64,000 nucleotides of DNA. It comes from an uncultured Flavobacteriaceae bacterium (GTDB taxonomy: Bacteria > Bacteroidota > Bacteroidia > Flavobacteriales > Flavobacteriaceae). Where the stretch lies: the NCBI GenBank assembly GCA_938010765.1, contig CALLVX010000142.1:1-64000 (forward strand), given 5' to 3'. Each line of letters starts with the position of its first letter. The stretch's first letter is position 1. This document shows, in pieces, positions 27,653 through 36,589 of the stretch. Under the pieces are notes generated by a model, which was given only the letters and a program-made list of their open reading frames with translations, made no database searches and was not told the DNA's origin. The position numbers and the translations under genes are program-made.

Positions 27653-28864
27653 CTATCTAGGTAGCGCTTTCTTGAGCTCCGCTTCAATTTTGCTCATCGC
27701 CTTGGTTCTTAGCGGTGCATTGTAGCGTTCCCAGAATAGCGGATTGTATTCTTTTGCCTGCCCTTCGATACTCGTACCCACTTGCAGGTTCTTATTGAAA
27801 CTATAAATAGCAACGTCGGCTGTAATGATTTTGTTTATGAAGAGTTCTTTTTTAGGCTTTTTGGTAAACATTAGCCGGGTGGGCTTCTCGATATTATAAA
27901 TTTGCCAGGTATCTTCTTCTTTTTGGTATTTTAAGTACATTTTACCCATGTGCTCCTGATATTCGCAAACAAAGTGGTACTGCATTTGTTGAGCACCATT
28001 GGTTAATCGTCTCATCCAAGAGATGCCATTGTGTGCTTTTCTAGTAAGTTCTAAACGAACAAAGGCAAAGGTTTCGGTATCGATATAAAGCAATGCCGTT
28101 TGAAAAGGGGTATCCACTCCTATGATTTTATATACATATTTCCCATTAAAGGGAACAACACCGACCAATTCATATTCCCAGCCTTTTTTTCCTTTAATGG
28201 GCCCATAATCATAGCGGATTAGATCATCTTCGATTAAATCGATAATCGAGTTTTTACGTTCTTGTTGCTCGTTCCATGGGTGTTTTTCAGCAATATAGTT
28301 ACTACGTACTTCCACTAGTTCTACTGCGGGGTCCCGTTTCAATTGATAGCTTTGGTAATAAAACTTTGCGGCGCATTCTAAGTATTCCACATAGGTGTCA
28401 TCTTCATTTTGAAGGTCTCGTACATAACCTTCCAGAATATAAGGCTGGGTCGGGTAATTTTTTTCAATCGCCTTGTATGCCTTTTTTACTAGCTGCTTGG
28501 CGGTCAACTTCTCCTTTGGGGCAACAACAACCACCTCATCAAGGTTGGTGGTTTCGGCCTTGAGAAATACGAATTGTCCCGTTTCAAAGTCTGACACATT
28601 TATTTCGATGGTCTCATACCCGATCATAGAGATTACGATAGTAGCCTGCGGACTTCCAGAAAAATAAAAAACAAAATTCCCTTCTTCATTAGTGGTAGCT
28701 CCCACCCCTTGGCCCTTTAAATATATCGAAGCAAATACAATAGGCTCTTGAGTCTCCTTATTCAATAATTGACCAGAAATAGTATGCTCCTCAATTTGTG
28801 CACTTCCGAAATAAGAGAGAAGAAATACCAGTAAACAGGTGCCGAATTTTAAAAGCTGCTTCAT
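27653..28864 (-). CDS. Carboxypeptidase-regulatory-like domain protein, exported
   Basis: The product of about 403 residues has a signal peptide ending at FGSAQIEE and an N-terminal CarboxypepD_reg-like beta-sandwich (HTISGQLLNKETQEPIVFAS). A linker similar to TonB-receptor plug entry follows (NLDEVVVVAPKEKLTAKQLV), then a domain as in DUF5686-like proteins. These are periplasmic or outer-membrane-associated proteins of Bacteroidetes with unknown role. I start at 28864 (MKQLLKF); the frame reaches 28882. Confidence 0.72.
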   Translation of the reverse strand: MKQLLKFGTCLLVFLLSYFGSAQIEEHTISGQLLNKETQEPIVFASIYLKGQGVGATTNEEGNFVFYFSGSPQATIVISMIGYETIEINVSDFETGQFVFLKAETTNLDEVVVVAPKEKLTAKQLVKKAYKAIEKNYPTQPYILEGYVRDLQNEDDTYVEYLECAAKFYYQSYQLKRDPAVELVEVRSNYIAEKHPWNEQQERKNSIIDLIEDDLIRYDYGPIKGKKGWEYELVGVVPFNGKYVYKIIGVDTPFQTALLYIDTETFAFVRLELTRKAHNGISWMRRLTNGAQQMQYHFVCEYQEHMGKMYLKYQKEEDTWQIYNIEKPTRLMFTKKPKKELFINKIITADVAIYSFNKNLQVGTSIEGQAKEYNPLFWERYNAPLRTKAMSKIEAELKKALPR

Positions 28865-28906
28865 TTTTTCAAGACGAGTCATTCGTTTTTTTGTTACGGA
28901 AGTGAT

Positions 28907-29011
28907 TTAATCTTCAACTTGTATGATCTCTGTCAAAATATAGAGGTTGATCTTCTTCTGCAAGGTTTCAATATGTTCAAAAGGAATCAAATGACCCGCA
29001 TCTTCCACTTT
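28907..29011 (-). pseudogene. Remnant of an alpha/beta hydrolase C-terminus
   Basis: On the minus strand, codons from 29011 down to a TAA at 28907-28909 read KVEDAGHLIPFEHIETLQKK and onward to QVED. GHLIPFEH is typical of the catalytic-histidine end of alpha/beta hydrolases. No hydrolase body lies upstream, so this is a leftover fragment of about 34 codons between the regulatory-like gene and the S41 peptidase. The identification rests on a short motif only. Confidence 0.4.
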
Positions 29012-29110
29012 TAAAATAGTTTTTAACAGCCTCTATTTCTTGAAAATACTTTTCAATCGCAAAGCTCATAATACGGCAACCAGTATTGAATATTACTCAT
29101 TGTTAATTGA

Positions 29111-30547
29111 TTACTTGTCGACTTCGGCAAGTACCTTTTCAATGGCTTGATCACCGTCTTTTAAATCTTCTAACAGGTATTCGTACAAAGCCTTTGATTC
29201 CCTAGGGTAGTCAATGGTCACATCAGGGGCAATTCCTATGTTTTCATAGCTCACCCCCTGCATCGATTCGTAGACGAGGTTGCTAAGGCCATAGATCCAA
29301 CCATTCGGTAATTTTTTGCGAAGGACATCGGAGAAAACACCTTCGGTAGTGGATCCGATAATCTTTGAGTTCGGGATGACCTTACTCCCTAGGGTCAACA
29401 ATTCTGCGGCACTTGCCGTTAAATGACTGGTCAAGATATACAAATTCCCCTCAAATACATTTTTGGCAGGAATCAGGGTCATCGTTTGTTTTTCCGTAAA
29501 ACCGTCCCCACGGCGTGCTTTTTTAGTACAGAAATCAATTTGTTGCTTTGCAAAGTGATTCAAAGTCTCAACAGATACTTCATCAAATCCTCCACCATTA
29601 AAACGCAGATCAATAACAATTGCCTTTTTGTCTTTGAAGGTACCAGCAATCGAATCCATTATGTAACGTGTTCCGTCCCAGGTATCGTCATGGTAATTCT
29701 TCGCCTCGTTCAGCTTTTGCCACCATTGACCCCAAAAGTCCTCTTTTGACAAGCTATCAGGAATAGCGTAATGCGCGAACCCGATCATATTGGAGAACTG
29801 CAAATAGCCGACTTCTTCGTTGATTGCACCCCACTTAAAATCTCCCCGATTGTACTCTTGTATATCTTTTACATAGTTTGCGATCAATGCTTTTTTTACT
29901 TTTTTTTCCAATACGCCCGAATCATCCTCTTCTTCCGCATCCTCTTTGTTTTCAACACCAAAAGTTGCATGCTTGGCATATTCTTCTTCTAATTCATCGG
30001 GCAGATTGATCGAGATATGCCCGTCCCCAATTTCGTTCAACATTTTTTCAAGCAACAGGTAGAGTGCTATAGGAGTTGTTTTAGGGGTTATTTGGGGTCG
30101 GTATTTCTGATAGTACGCGTCCCAATCTACCTTTCGTTCCTTAAAATAGCAATACTGCTCGTTAAAGGTGCTCCATATCACCTCAAAATTATATTCCGGG
30201 TCGTTCGCAAGTGAATCGTTTACCATCGCAGCGTAATCGGTATCCGTTCGATATAGTTTAAAAGTTTTTACCCCATCTTTAAGCAAGATAGTATCAACAC
30301 TTACCGTATCTACCGTATAGTATCCGAAAAAATCTTTCGGTGAATTATCAGACAGGGCTACATTGCCTGCCGTACTGATATGGTATCGTTTGATCAGGGT
30401 ATCCTTAAAGCTAATGGCCCTTCCGAAACCTAAATACTCCCAGTTCCCATTGAGGTTTATTTTTTCTGTTTGAGTTGTTGTTTTTTCTTTAGTTTGGCAA
30501 GAAATTAGTAGGATCACACTAAGGAATGCCACAATCGATTTATTCAT
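29111..30547 (-). CDS. S41 family peptidase, lipoprotein
   Basis: The 478-residue product has a lipobox (ILLISCQTKEK), an N-terminal region of about 130 residues, and an S41 (C-terminal processing peptidase/tricorn-core-like) catalytic domain: KKAIVIDLRFNGGGFDEV and the nucleophile segment SHLTASAAELLTLGSKV. An acidic stretch (EEEDDSGVLE) lies between. It should act in the periplasm. Downstream is a hydrolase remnant. The physiological substrate is unknown. Confidence 0.85.
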   Translation of the reverse strand: MNKSIVAFLSVILLISCQTKEKTTTQTEKINLNGNWEYLGFGRAISFKDTLIKRYHISTAGNVALSDNSPKDFFGYYTVDTVSVDTILLKDGVKTFKLYRTDTDYAAMVNDSLANDPEYNFEVIWSTFNEQYCYFKERKVDWDAYYQKYRPQITPKTTPIALYLLLEKMLNEIGDGHISINLPDELEEEYAKHATFGVENKEDAEEEDDSGVLEKKVKKALIANYVKDIQEYNRGDFKWGAINEEVGYLQFSNMIGFAHYAIPDSLSKEDFWGQWWQKLNEAKNYHDDTWDGTRYIMDSIAGTFKDKKAIVIDLRFNGGGFDEVSVETLNHFAKQQIDFCTKKARRGDGFTEKQTMTLIPAKNVFEGNLYILTSHLTASAAELLTLGSKVIPNSKIIGSTTEGVFSDVLRKKLPNGWIYGLSNLVYESMQGVSYENIGIAPDVTIDYPRESKALYEYLLEDLKDGDQAIEKVLAEVDK

Positions 30548-30654
30548 AAAGCTGCTATTTGGTTGGTCTGGGGAAATTAGTGAAAATTGCGCGCGCCTTA
30601 AATGAATTTGTTCAATTGTTTTGTTGAAAGGGTTAAGAGAAAAACAAATTAAAA

Positions 30655-30765
30655 AGAGTTAAGTGAAAACAAAGTTCAAGTGTAAGGGTCAAGTTCAAAC
30701 TCGACCGCAAAGTTTACTACACATCTGCAAAAGTGCTAATTACTCTATACTGTTTACTGTTCGCC
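30655..30765. repeat. Dispersed TTCAA / CTGTTTACTG-like intergenic repeat
   Basis: Within the 261-bp gap between the S41 peptidase and the Lrp gene there is a degenerate tract: AAAGTTCAAGTGTAAGG, GTCAAGTTCAAACTC and then ATACTGTTTACTGTTCGCC. It resembles the tracts near 10511, 34765 and 53681. I see no gene in it. Confidence 0.45.
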
Positions 30766-30808
30766 GCTAGGCAAACTCAAGTACAGATCTCGAAACCAGC
30801 TTAGATTC

Positions 30809-31297
30809 TTATAGAGGAATAGCATAGGTGTTTTTAATAATCCCCATAACAAAAGTACTATGAGCACTTCCAATATTTTTAATCGAACCTAAATCATCTA
30901 TTACAAATTTTTGATAGTGTTTCATGTCCTCGACGATAATCTTCAGTAAAAAGTCATAATCTCCAGATATATTATAACATTCGGCAACTTCTTTTAGTGA
31001 GGTGATTTCTTTTACAAATTGATGTCCAATTTCTTTGGTATGCTCTTTCAAAGTGATATTACAAAAAACGGTAAGCGATTTACCTAGTTTATCCGCATCA
31101 ACAATTGCAGCATATTTTTTGATAATACCTTCCTTCTCCATCCTTTTAATTCTTTCGTAAACCGGGGTAGGAGACAAATGCACCCGTTTAGCTATCTCCT
31201 TAGTAGTGATTTTTCCATCCTCTTGAAGTATCTCTAATAATTTTAAGTCGATACCATCCAAGTTAGAAACAGAAAAATTTTCTTTTTCAAAATCCAT
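30809..31297 (-). CDS. Lrp/AsnC family transcriptional regulator
   Basis: The 162-residue product has an N-terminal HTH (LLEILQEDGKITTKEIAKRV, then HLSPTPVYERIKRM) and a C-terminal RAM/AsnC ligand-binding domain (about 75-160) with VAECYNISGDYDFLLKI. It is divergently arranged with metE, separated by a 126-bp interval. Lrp-type proteins sense amino acids such as methionine or leucine, so control of metE is the natural hypothesis. Confidence 0.92.
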   Translation of the reverse strand: MDFEKENFSVSNLDGIDLKLLEILQEDGKITTKEIAKRVHLSPTPVYERIKRMEKEGIIKKYAAIVDADKLGKSLTVFCNITLKEHTKEIGHQFVKEITSLKEVAECYNISGDYDFLLKIIVEDMKHYQKFVIDDLGSIKNIGSAHSTFVMGIIKNTYAIPL

Positions 31298-31423
31298 AAT
31301 ACAAGTTTATAGTTAATATAACCACATAATGGCTATTTAAAGATTTTTTATCTAAATTAATACATTTACTTGGATTATATGTTTTTAAAAATGAATTTTT
31401 GTAGAAATTTAAATACAAATATC

Positions 31424-33730
31424 ATGAAGTCAATAGTCTTAGGATATCCTCGTATAGGAGAAAAAAGAGCCCTCAAAAGTGTCACCGAAAATTTTTGGAA
31501 AAAGAAAATTACAGAAAATCATTTCTCTGACGTTTCAAAAGATCTTAGAAAAAAACACTGGAAAATACAGAAAGCTATAGGCATTGATCTCATTTCATCA
31601 AATGATTTTTCCCTATATGACCAAATATTGGATATGTGTATTACTCTAGGGTGTATCCCTGAAAGGTTTCAAGGTTTAAAAGGGCTTGAACAATACTTTG
31701 CAATGGCACGAGGTTTGCAAAATGAAGAGGTAGATGTAACTGCAATGGAAATGACCAAATGGTTTGATACCAACTATCATTACATCGTTCCTGAGTTTAT
31801 AAAAGAGCAACGGTTCGCATTGAATCCGGAAAAAATCACAACAGAATTCAAAGAAGCCCTAAAACTAGGTATTAAAACCAAGCCAGTAATTATTGGTCCA
31901 GTAACATTTTTGTTACTGGGAAAGGAAAAACAAGAGGGGTTTAATCGTTTGGAGTTGCTTGATAAAATTCTTCCTGTATATGAAGATTTAATTATAGAAA
32001 TAAATACGCTTGGGGCAGAATATCTACAAATTGACGAACCCATATTAGCAGGAGACCTTACAGCTGCGGAACAAGCAGCGGTATCAAAATCGTACCATCG
32101 GCTCAGAAAGCATACTTCCGGACTAAAAATCATTGTGGCAAATTACTTTGATTGTTATGGGTCCAATTTAGACTTGGCGCTAAAACTTCCCGTAGAGGTC
32201 TTGCATTTAGATTTGGTACGCTGCCCTTGCCAGCTAGAAGATGTTTTGAACCATGAATCATTTAACAACGAACTAATACTGTCTTTAGGTGTTGTAAATG
32301 GAAGAAACATTTGGAAAAACGATTTCGAAGACTCGTTGAAATCTATTCAAAAAGTAATCAATAAAATTGGAAAAAACAGAGTCTGGGTCGGCTCTTCCTG
32401 CTCTCTTTTGCATTGCCCCAATGACCTAGACTTAGAGACGAACAATAGTGCTATTGCTCCTGAAATCAAACAATGGCTTGCTTTCTCAAAACAAAAACTT
32501 TATGAGATCGCAACACTAAAAACATTGGTATTACAACCCAAAGATCCAAAAGCTCAACAGCGTTTCGAGGCAAATAAAAAAGCAAATCAAAATCGGCGAG
32601 AATCGGCTATAATTCATAATCCTGCGGTTAAAAAGCGGGTTGAGAATTTAACAGATGCCGACAGTCGAAGAGCATCAGGATTTAACATTCGTCAACCTAA
32701 GCAACGCGAAAAACTAGCCCTTTCTTTATTTCCTACCACGACTATTGGGTCTTTTCCACAAACAAAAGAAGTAAGAGCAACTAGATCTAGGTTTAAAAAA
32801 GGAGTAATTTCCCAATCGGAATATGATCGGTTTATCGCAAAGGAAACGATAGCTACTATTCGTTTTCAAGAAGACATTGGATTGGATGTTTTGGTGCATG
32901 GAGAGTTTGAGCGAAATGATATGGTCGAATATTTTGGTGAACAACTTGCTGGGTTTGCTTTCACCCAATTTGGATGGGTACAGAGTTATGGAACCAGGTG
33001 TGTTAAACCTCCGCTTATTTTTGGAGACGTTTCAAGGCCTAAAGCCATGACGGTCAAATGGTCTTCCTTTGCACAATCTAAAACCAAAAAACCAGTAAAA
33101 GGAATGCTTACAGGACCCGTAACGATCCTACAATGGTCTTTTGTAAGAAACGATCAGCCAAGATCTACGACCTGTAACCAAATTGCATTGGCCATTCGCG
33201 ACGAGGTCAATGATCTTGAAAAAGCGGGACTTAGCGTTATCCAAATAGACGAACCTGCTATACGAGAAGGACTACCACTAAGACAAAAAGACAAAAAAGC
33301 CTACTTAAATTGGGCGATAAAAGCCTTTCGAATTTCAGCTAGCGGTGTAAGGGACGAAACCCAAATACACACGCACATGTGCTACTCAGAATTTAATGAT
33401 ATCATAAAAAGCATAGCAGACATGGATGCAGATGTAATTACTATTGAGACTTCCCGGTCAGAGATGGAACTTCTCAAAGCCTTCGTTGATTTCAAATACC
33501 CTAATGAAATTGGCCCTGGGGTATATGATATACATTCAGAACGAGTGCCTACACAACAAGAAATAGAAAAGTTACTTGATAAAGCTTCTGATCTTCTTCC
33601 TGTCAGAAATATTTGGGTCAATCCCGATTGCGGGTTAAAAACAAGAGATTGGCCAGAGACGAAATCGGCATTGGAAAACCTTGTTCAGACCGCAAAGAAA
33701 ATGAGAGAAAAGCAATCTATAGTACTATAA
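31424..33730 (+). CDS. metE: Cobalamin-independent methionine synthase
   Basis: The 768-residue enzyme transfers the methyl group of 5-methyltetrahydropteroyltri-L-glutamate to homocysteine. Both halves of the double barrel are present: N-terminal LGYPRIGEKRALK and C-terminal PTTTIGSFPQT. Zinc ligands are visible in HTHMCYSEFNDI (His, Cys) and VNPDCGLKTRDW (Cys), and the substrate-binding QIDEPAIREG is intact. I start at 31424 (MKSIVLGYPRIG), the usual family start; the frame extends to 31370. A strong terminator follows at 33756. Confidence 0.96.
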   Translation: MKSIVLGYPRIGEKRALKSVTENFWKKKITENHFSDVSKDLRKKHWKIQKAIGIDLISSNDFSLYDQILDMCITLGCIPERFQGLKGLEQYFAMARGLQNEEVDVTAMEMTKWFDTNYHYIVPEFIKEQRFALNPEKITTEFKEALKLGIKTKPVIIGPVTFLLLGKEKQEGFNRLELLDKILPVYEDLIIEINTLGAEYLQIDEPILAGDLTAAEQAAVSKSYHRLRKHTSGLKIIVANYFDCYGSNLDLALKLPVEVLHLDLVRCPCQLEDVLNHESFNNELILSLGVVNGRNIWKNDFEDSLKSIQKVINKIGKNRVWVGSSCSLLHCPNDLDLETNNSAIAPEIKQWLAFSKQKLYEIATLKTLVLQPKDPKAQQRFEANKKANQNRRESAIIHNPAVKKRVENLTDADSRRASGFNIRQPKQREKLALSLFPTTTIGSFPQTKEVRATRSRFKKGVISQSEYDRFIAKETIATIRFQEDIGLDVLVHGEFERNDMVEYFGEQLAGFAFTQFGWVQSYGTRCVKPPLIFGDVSRPKAMTVKWSSFAQSKTKKPVKGMLTGPVTILQWSFVRNDQPRSTTCNQIALAIRDEVNDLEKAGLSVIQIDEPAIREGLPLRQKDKKAYLNWAIKAFRISASGVRDETQIHTHMCYSEFNDIIKSIADMDADVITIETSRSEMELLKAFVDFKYPNEIGPGVYDIHSERVPTQQEIEKLLDKASDLLPVRNIWVNPDCGLKTRDWPETKSALENLVQTAKKMREKQSIVL

Positions 33731-33755
33731 AAACTCCCCAAGTACAACTGCAATA

Positions 33756-33786
33756 ACGGTTCGGGTATTTACCCGGACCGTTTTTA
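33756..33786 (+). terminator. Rho-independent terminator of metE
   Basis: ACGGTTCGGGTA pairs with TACCCGGACCGT (one G-U type mismatch) and is followed by TTTTT. It lies 26 bp after the metE stop. Confidence 0.9.
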
Positions 33787-33960
33787 CCGCCTAACGAGAT
33801 TTCTTTAACCTAAGACCAGGGGCATATTAGTTATCTCTTTTTTAGCTAAACCTTTATAGATACCGCTTTACTGGTAGAAACTAATTCGGCCTATATATCA
33901 ACTAAAAATATCATCCGAAGTAGCGTTTGCAGTTATAATTCTCTAATATTCCAAAATAGA

Positions 33961-34126
33961 AAAAAGCACAAACCAAGGATTTGCGCTTTCTATACTGGTA
34001 AAGATATAAACCCTGTAAAGATTACTTTTTACGCACTCACTTCCGGTTTGTGCAAACTCACTATAATACGTACGGCTGCACCATTTATCAAATAATAAAA
34101 CTTATCTATCCCTTCGAACGAAAGGT
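33961..34126 (-). ncRNA. Candidate small structured RNA
   Basis: On the minus strand a Bacteroidetes-type -7 box (34128-34135) leads directly into a hairpin CCTTTC-GTTC-GAAGGG (34110-34125). About 165 nt further a rho-independent terminator ends the unit: AAAGCGCAAATCC pairs with GGTTTGTGCTTT, followed by a T-run (33961-33990). No ATG-started ORF of useful length is inside, although one frame without a start codon stays open for about 30 codons. The layout fits an independently transcribed RNA, possibly a Bacteroidetes 6S-like or Flavo-1-like RNA; I cannot tell which. Confidence 0.4.
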
Positions 34127-34127
34127 G

Positions 34128-34156
34128 CAAATATACATACCAAAGCGACCAAAAAA
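34128..34156 (-). promoter_or_regulatory. Candidate promoter of the small RNA
   Basis: Minus strand TATATTTG (34128-34135) matches the TAnnTTTG -7 consensus exactly. A T-rich TTTTTTGG element lies upstream (about 34148-34156), somewhat closer than the ideal -33 distance. Confidence 0.5.
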
Positions 34157-34248
34157 TCTATTATGAGGTGAACCTTACAGTTGGGATACTGGAAATACAC
34201 CTAATTGACGATCTGTCAATACCTTTTAGACAAAGGTAGCGACTCTTG

Positions 34249-34666
34249 TTACCATAGAAAGGTCAATTTGCCGTACTCTATAATCGAGGTGAATTTTTTA
34301 TAAAATTCTTGGGGAATTGTAATGTTCGCCTCGTCAAAAATTCCATCCATTCCCGGCTTGGGAGGTGTAGGTCGCATCTAATTGCTAGTAATCATTACCA
34401 AACCACCTTGAAATCGTTGTTTTACCATTTTTTCCTGAAAACGAAAAAATAGGATTGGCATCGGTACCTCGTATAAACACAACCAAATTTGTTGGTTTCT
34501 CAGTGTAATTTTTCAGGTAATAAAATATGGTATCGCTTTTTATCGATTAGTCGTTCTTGAATAAAATAAATTTTTTCAGGGCGTCATCGATCGTCGGGAC
34601 TGTTGCTTTTTGCGCAATTGTTACTTAAGAAACAACAATAAAAAGGAGTGTGAAAAATATTTTCAT
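34249..34666 (-). pseudogene. Secreted alpha/beta hydrolase-like gene, degraded and truncated
   Basis: From an ATG at 34666 the minus strand encodes a signal peptide (MKIFFTLLFIVVS), then a TAA, then VTIAQKATVPTIDDALKKF, a second TAA, SIKSDTIFYYLKNYTEKPTN, LVVFIRGTDANPIFSF, a TAG, and finally IFDEANITIPQEFYKKF before a last stop. Three in-frame stops in about 140 codons plus the absence of the rest of a hydrolase fold make this a decayed 5' fragment. The family call (alpha/beta hydrolase of the serine aminopeptidase type) rests on the LVVFIRGTDANP region. Confidence 0.7.
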
Positions 34667-34764
34667 CGATCAAGATTTTCAATAAGACGTTTTCAACGAC
34701 TAAATGTAACCGACACGCAAAGCTGATTGCCAGCTATTGGCTAGAGATTTTTAGAGGTTAGAGA

Positions 34765-34925
34765 AAAAATAAATTCCAACTCAAATATCAAAATCAACTA
34801 CAAAAACTGTTCACTGTTCACCCCATCACCAAATTAAAGCGAAAGTGTCAACTTCAATCGCAACAACAAATTCAAAACACTGTTCCCTGTTTATTGCTAA
34901 TTGCCAATTAGCTTCCTGTTCACGT
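34765..34925. repeat. Dispersed TTCAA / CTGTTCACTG intergenic repeats
   Basis: Two successive degenerate copies are present: one ending ACAAAAACTGTTCACTGTTC near 34817, another with AACAAATTCAAAACACTGTT near 34882 and further CTGTT/AATTGCCAATTAG blocks. They match the tracts near 10511, 30655 and 53681. The interval from 34667 to 34930 holds no gene that I can support. Confidence 0.5.
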
Positions 34926-34930
34926 AGCCC

Positions 34931-35773
34931 CTACCGAAACGTCCAGGCGATAAAGCGGCTTTTTTTGTTCCCCTGCCCCATTTCAATAACCTTTACTTCT
35001 GTAGGCCCTGTTTTATTGATAGCTCGCCTAATGGTTTTAAGATGTTCCTTTCGAGACACTAAGGCCGTAAACCAATGCACTTGATCTTTAAACTTAGTGC
35101 TCTCCTGCGCCATTTTCTTCACAAACCCCTCTTCCCCTCCCTTGCACCATAACTCGTTCGCGTTTCCTCCAAAATTCTGTGATGTAGTTTCTTGCAGCCG
35201 AAGGTTTTTAACTTTGCGGTGATTGTTGCGTTGCGCATCTTTTGCATTCTTAAAAAAAGGGGGATTGCAAACCACTACGTCAAACATATCGGTTGGTTGT
35301 ATGATATGTTCTAAAATAGCATTCCTGAACTTTTGATGTCGAATCGTTATTTGCTGCAGTTTTTGGTTCTGATCTAGAAGGCTTTGCGCGTGCGTTAAAG
35401 ACTCTAGGTCGGTTTCGCTAGCCGCGCAAGACCAATTAAAGTGGCGAGTACCTAATATAGGGTAAATCAGATTGGCTCCCGTACCAATATCCAATAAGTC
35501 AATGGCTGTTTTGGGAAGCAAGTCGGCCACATGCAAAAGGTAATCCAAACGGCCCGGAATGGGCGGACAAAGATTATTTTCCGGAATATCCCAAAGAACT
35601 CCATAATAGGCTTTTAATAGAGCCGCATTTAATGCCTTCACGGCTTGTTGATTCCCGAATTTGATGGTCTTGTTACCATACTCATTGATAAAAACAAAGG
35701 GTTTCAGGGTATCGCTATGCCGAATAAGCGTATCAAAATCATAATCTGCAATAAAAGGGTTTTTCGGATGCAC
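34931..35773 (-). CDS. rlmF: 23S rRNA (adenine(1618)-N(6))-methyltransferase
   Basis: The 280-residue protein matches RlmF: it opens with MHPKNPFIADYDFDTLI, has SAM-binding TAIDLLDIGTGANLIYPIL, and the N6-adenine methyltransferase catalytic motif NPPFF in DVVVCNPPFFKNAKDA. RlmF methylates A1618 (E. coli numbering) of 23S rRNA. It is a single gene, downstream of a hairpin at 35814. Confidence 0.93.
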   Translation of the reverse strand: MHPKNPFIADYDFDTLIRHSDTLKPFVFINEYGNKTIKFGNQQAVKALNAALLKAYYGVLWDIPENNLCPPIPGRLDYLLHVADLLPKTAIDLLDIGTGANLIYPILGTRHFNWSCAASETDLESLTHAQSLLDQNQKLQQITIRHQKFRNAILEHIIQPTDMFDVVVCNPPFFKNAKDAQRNNHRKVKNLRLQETTSQNFGGNANELWCKGGEEGFVKKMAQESTKFKDQVHWFTALVSRKEHLKTIRRAINKTGPTEVKVIEMGQGNKKSRFIAWTFR

Positions 35774-35813
35774 GTGAGGATGATGTCAACTTAGTAAGTT
35801 CTAAAAATACAAA

Positions 35814-35836
35814 AACCACGGTTTGCGGCCGTGGTT
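35814..35836 (-). terminator. Hairpin terminator downstream of peptide gene P1
   Basis: AACCACGG pairs with CCGTGGTT around a 7-nt loop, with T-rich sequence on both sides, so it may work in both directions. On the minus strand it is about 150 bp beyond the stop of peptide P1 and 41 bp upstream of the rlmF start. Confidence 0.7.
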
Positions 35837-35983
35837 CTTTTTGATTTGAACATCTATGGTAATTTACAAGAAACAACTAGGATCTATAAAAACTTATACT
35901 TACGATCCTATCTATACCAGCAGTTTACTTCAAATATTACTCATGTTCTTTTATTAGTTCCACAATTGATTGTCGATTGTAAA

Positions 35984-36124
35984 TCATTCACCAAAAAATA
36001 CGTACAGAATGCAACATATTATATAAAATATGCCTAATAAAAAGAAAATAGCTGCACTGTCCATCGAACTTTGCTTTTTCTTGGGCGTGCTATAGTGCTC
36101 GTTACTTTTATCCTTATCTAACAT
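35984..36124 (-). CDS. P1: small single-pass membrane peptide, array unit 1
   Basis: A 46-residue peptide, MLDKDKSNEHYSTPKKKQ then SSMDSAAIFFLLGIFYIICC and a YVFFGE end. Residues 1-23 are polar and 24-44 form one membrane helix with a Cys-Cys pair. Seven loci in this window encode the same peptide with mostly third-position base differences, which argues for real coding. It is divergent from the degraded receptor of unit 1, with a 465-bp interval between them. ATAAG precedes the ATG as a weak ribosome site. Function unknown. Confidence 0.75.
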   Translation of the reverse strand: MLDKDKSNEHYSTPKKKQSSMDSAAIFFLLGIFYIICCILYVFFGE

Positions 36125-36589
36125 CTTATAAAAATTAAATTTTAAGACCCCTATTTATACTATTCCCGTTAGCCCATGAATTATTAGTTCATGGGCCAAT
36201 TGCTAAAAGGAAACAACGGGACATGCTTAAATTTTCCTGTTTCCTCGAGGGTCACGTATCTTTGTTTTCCTATGAAAAGGAATTCGTAGATTGCATTAAA
36301 CCCTGATCAACTGTTCTCAAAATTACTATTAACCAAATTGATTATTCAATTTACAGGGGGCTCAAAAGGTATGCATCGGATTTTTTTTGAAGACCAGATT
36401 TTCCTTACATAAAAAGAGCCCATATTTGAAATAAAAAGGCTTGGAAAGCAATTGTTATAAGGGAATTCGGGAAAATAAGTTATATGTTCTTTTTTCAGAT
36501 TTAAGCACAGATGCATACCAAAAGAATACCCTAAAGTGCCAAAGTGAAGATTCCATTACCCACACTTAAACTAAGAGTTGATTAAAAAA
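36125..36589. promoter_or_regulatory. Unit 1 divergent control interval
   Basis: The interval separates peptide P1 and the unit 1 receptor remnant. It holds an inverted pair GGTATGCA (36368-36375) and TGCATACC (36512-36519), 144 bp apart start to start. A T-run followed by GAAGACC comes after the first site and CAAAAGAAT after the second. A conserved block GGCCAATTGCTAAAAGGAAA lies nearer the peptide side. The same architecture recurs in units 2, 3, 4, 8 and 9. No gene is seen inside. Confidence 0.6.

Noticed and set aside
34000-34140. Protein-coding reading of the small RNA candidate (about 30 codons ending HKPEVSA)
   Set aside because: There is no start codon in frame and no recognisable domain; promoter, hairpin and terminator fit an RNA better.
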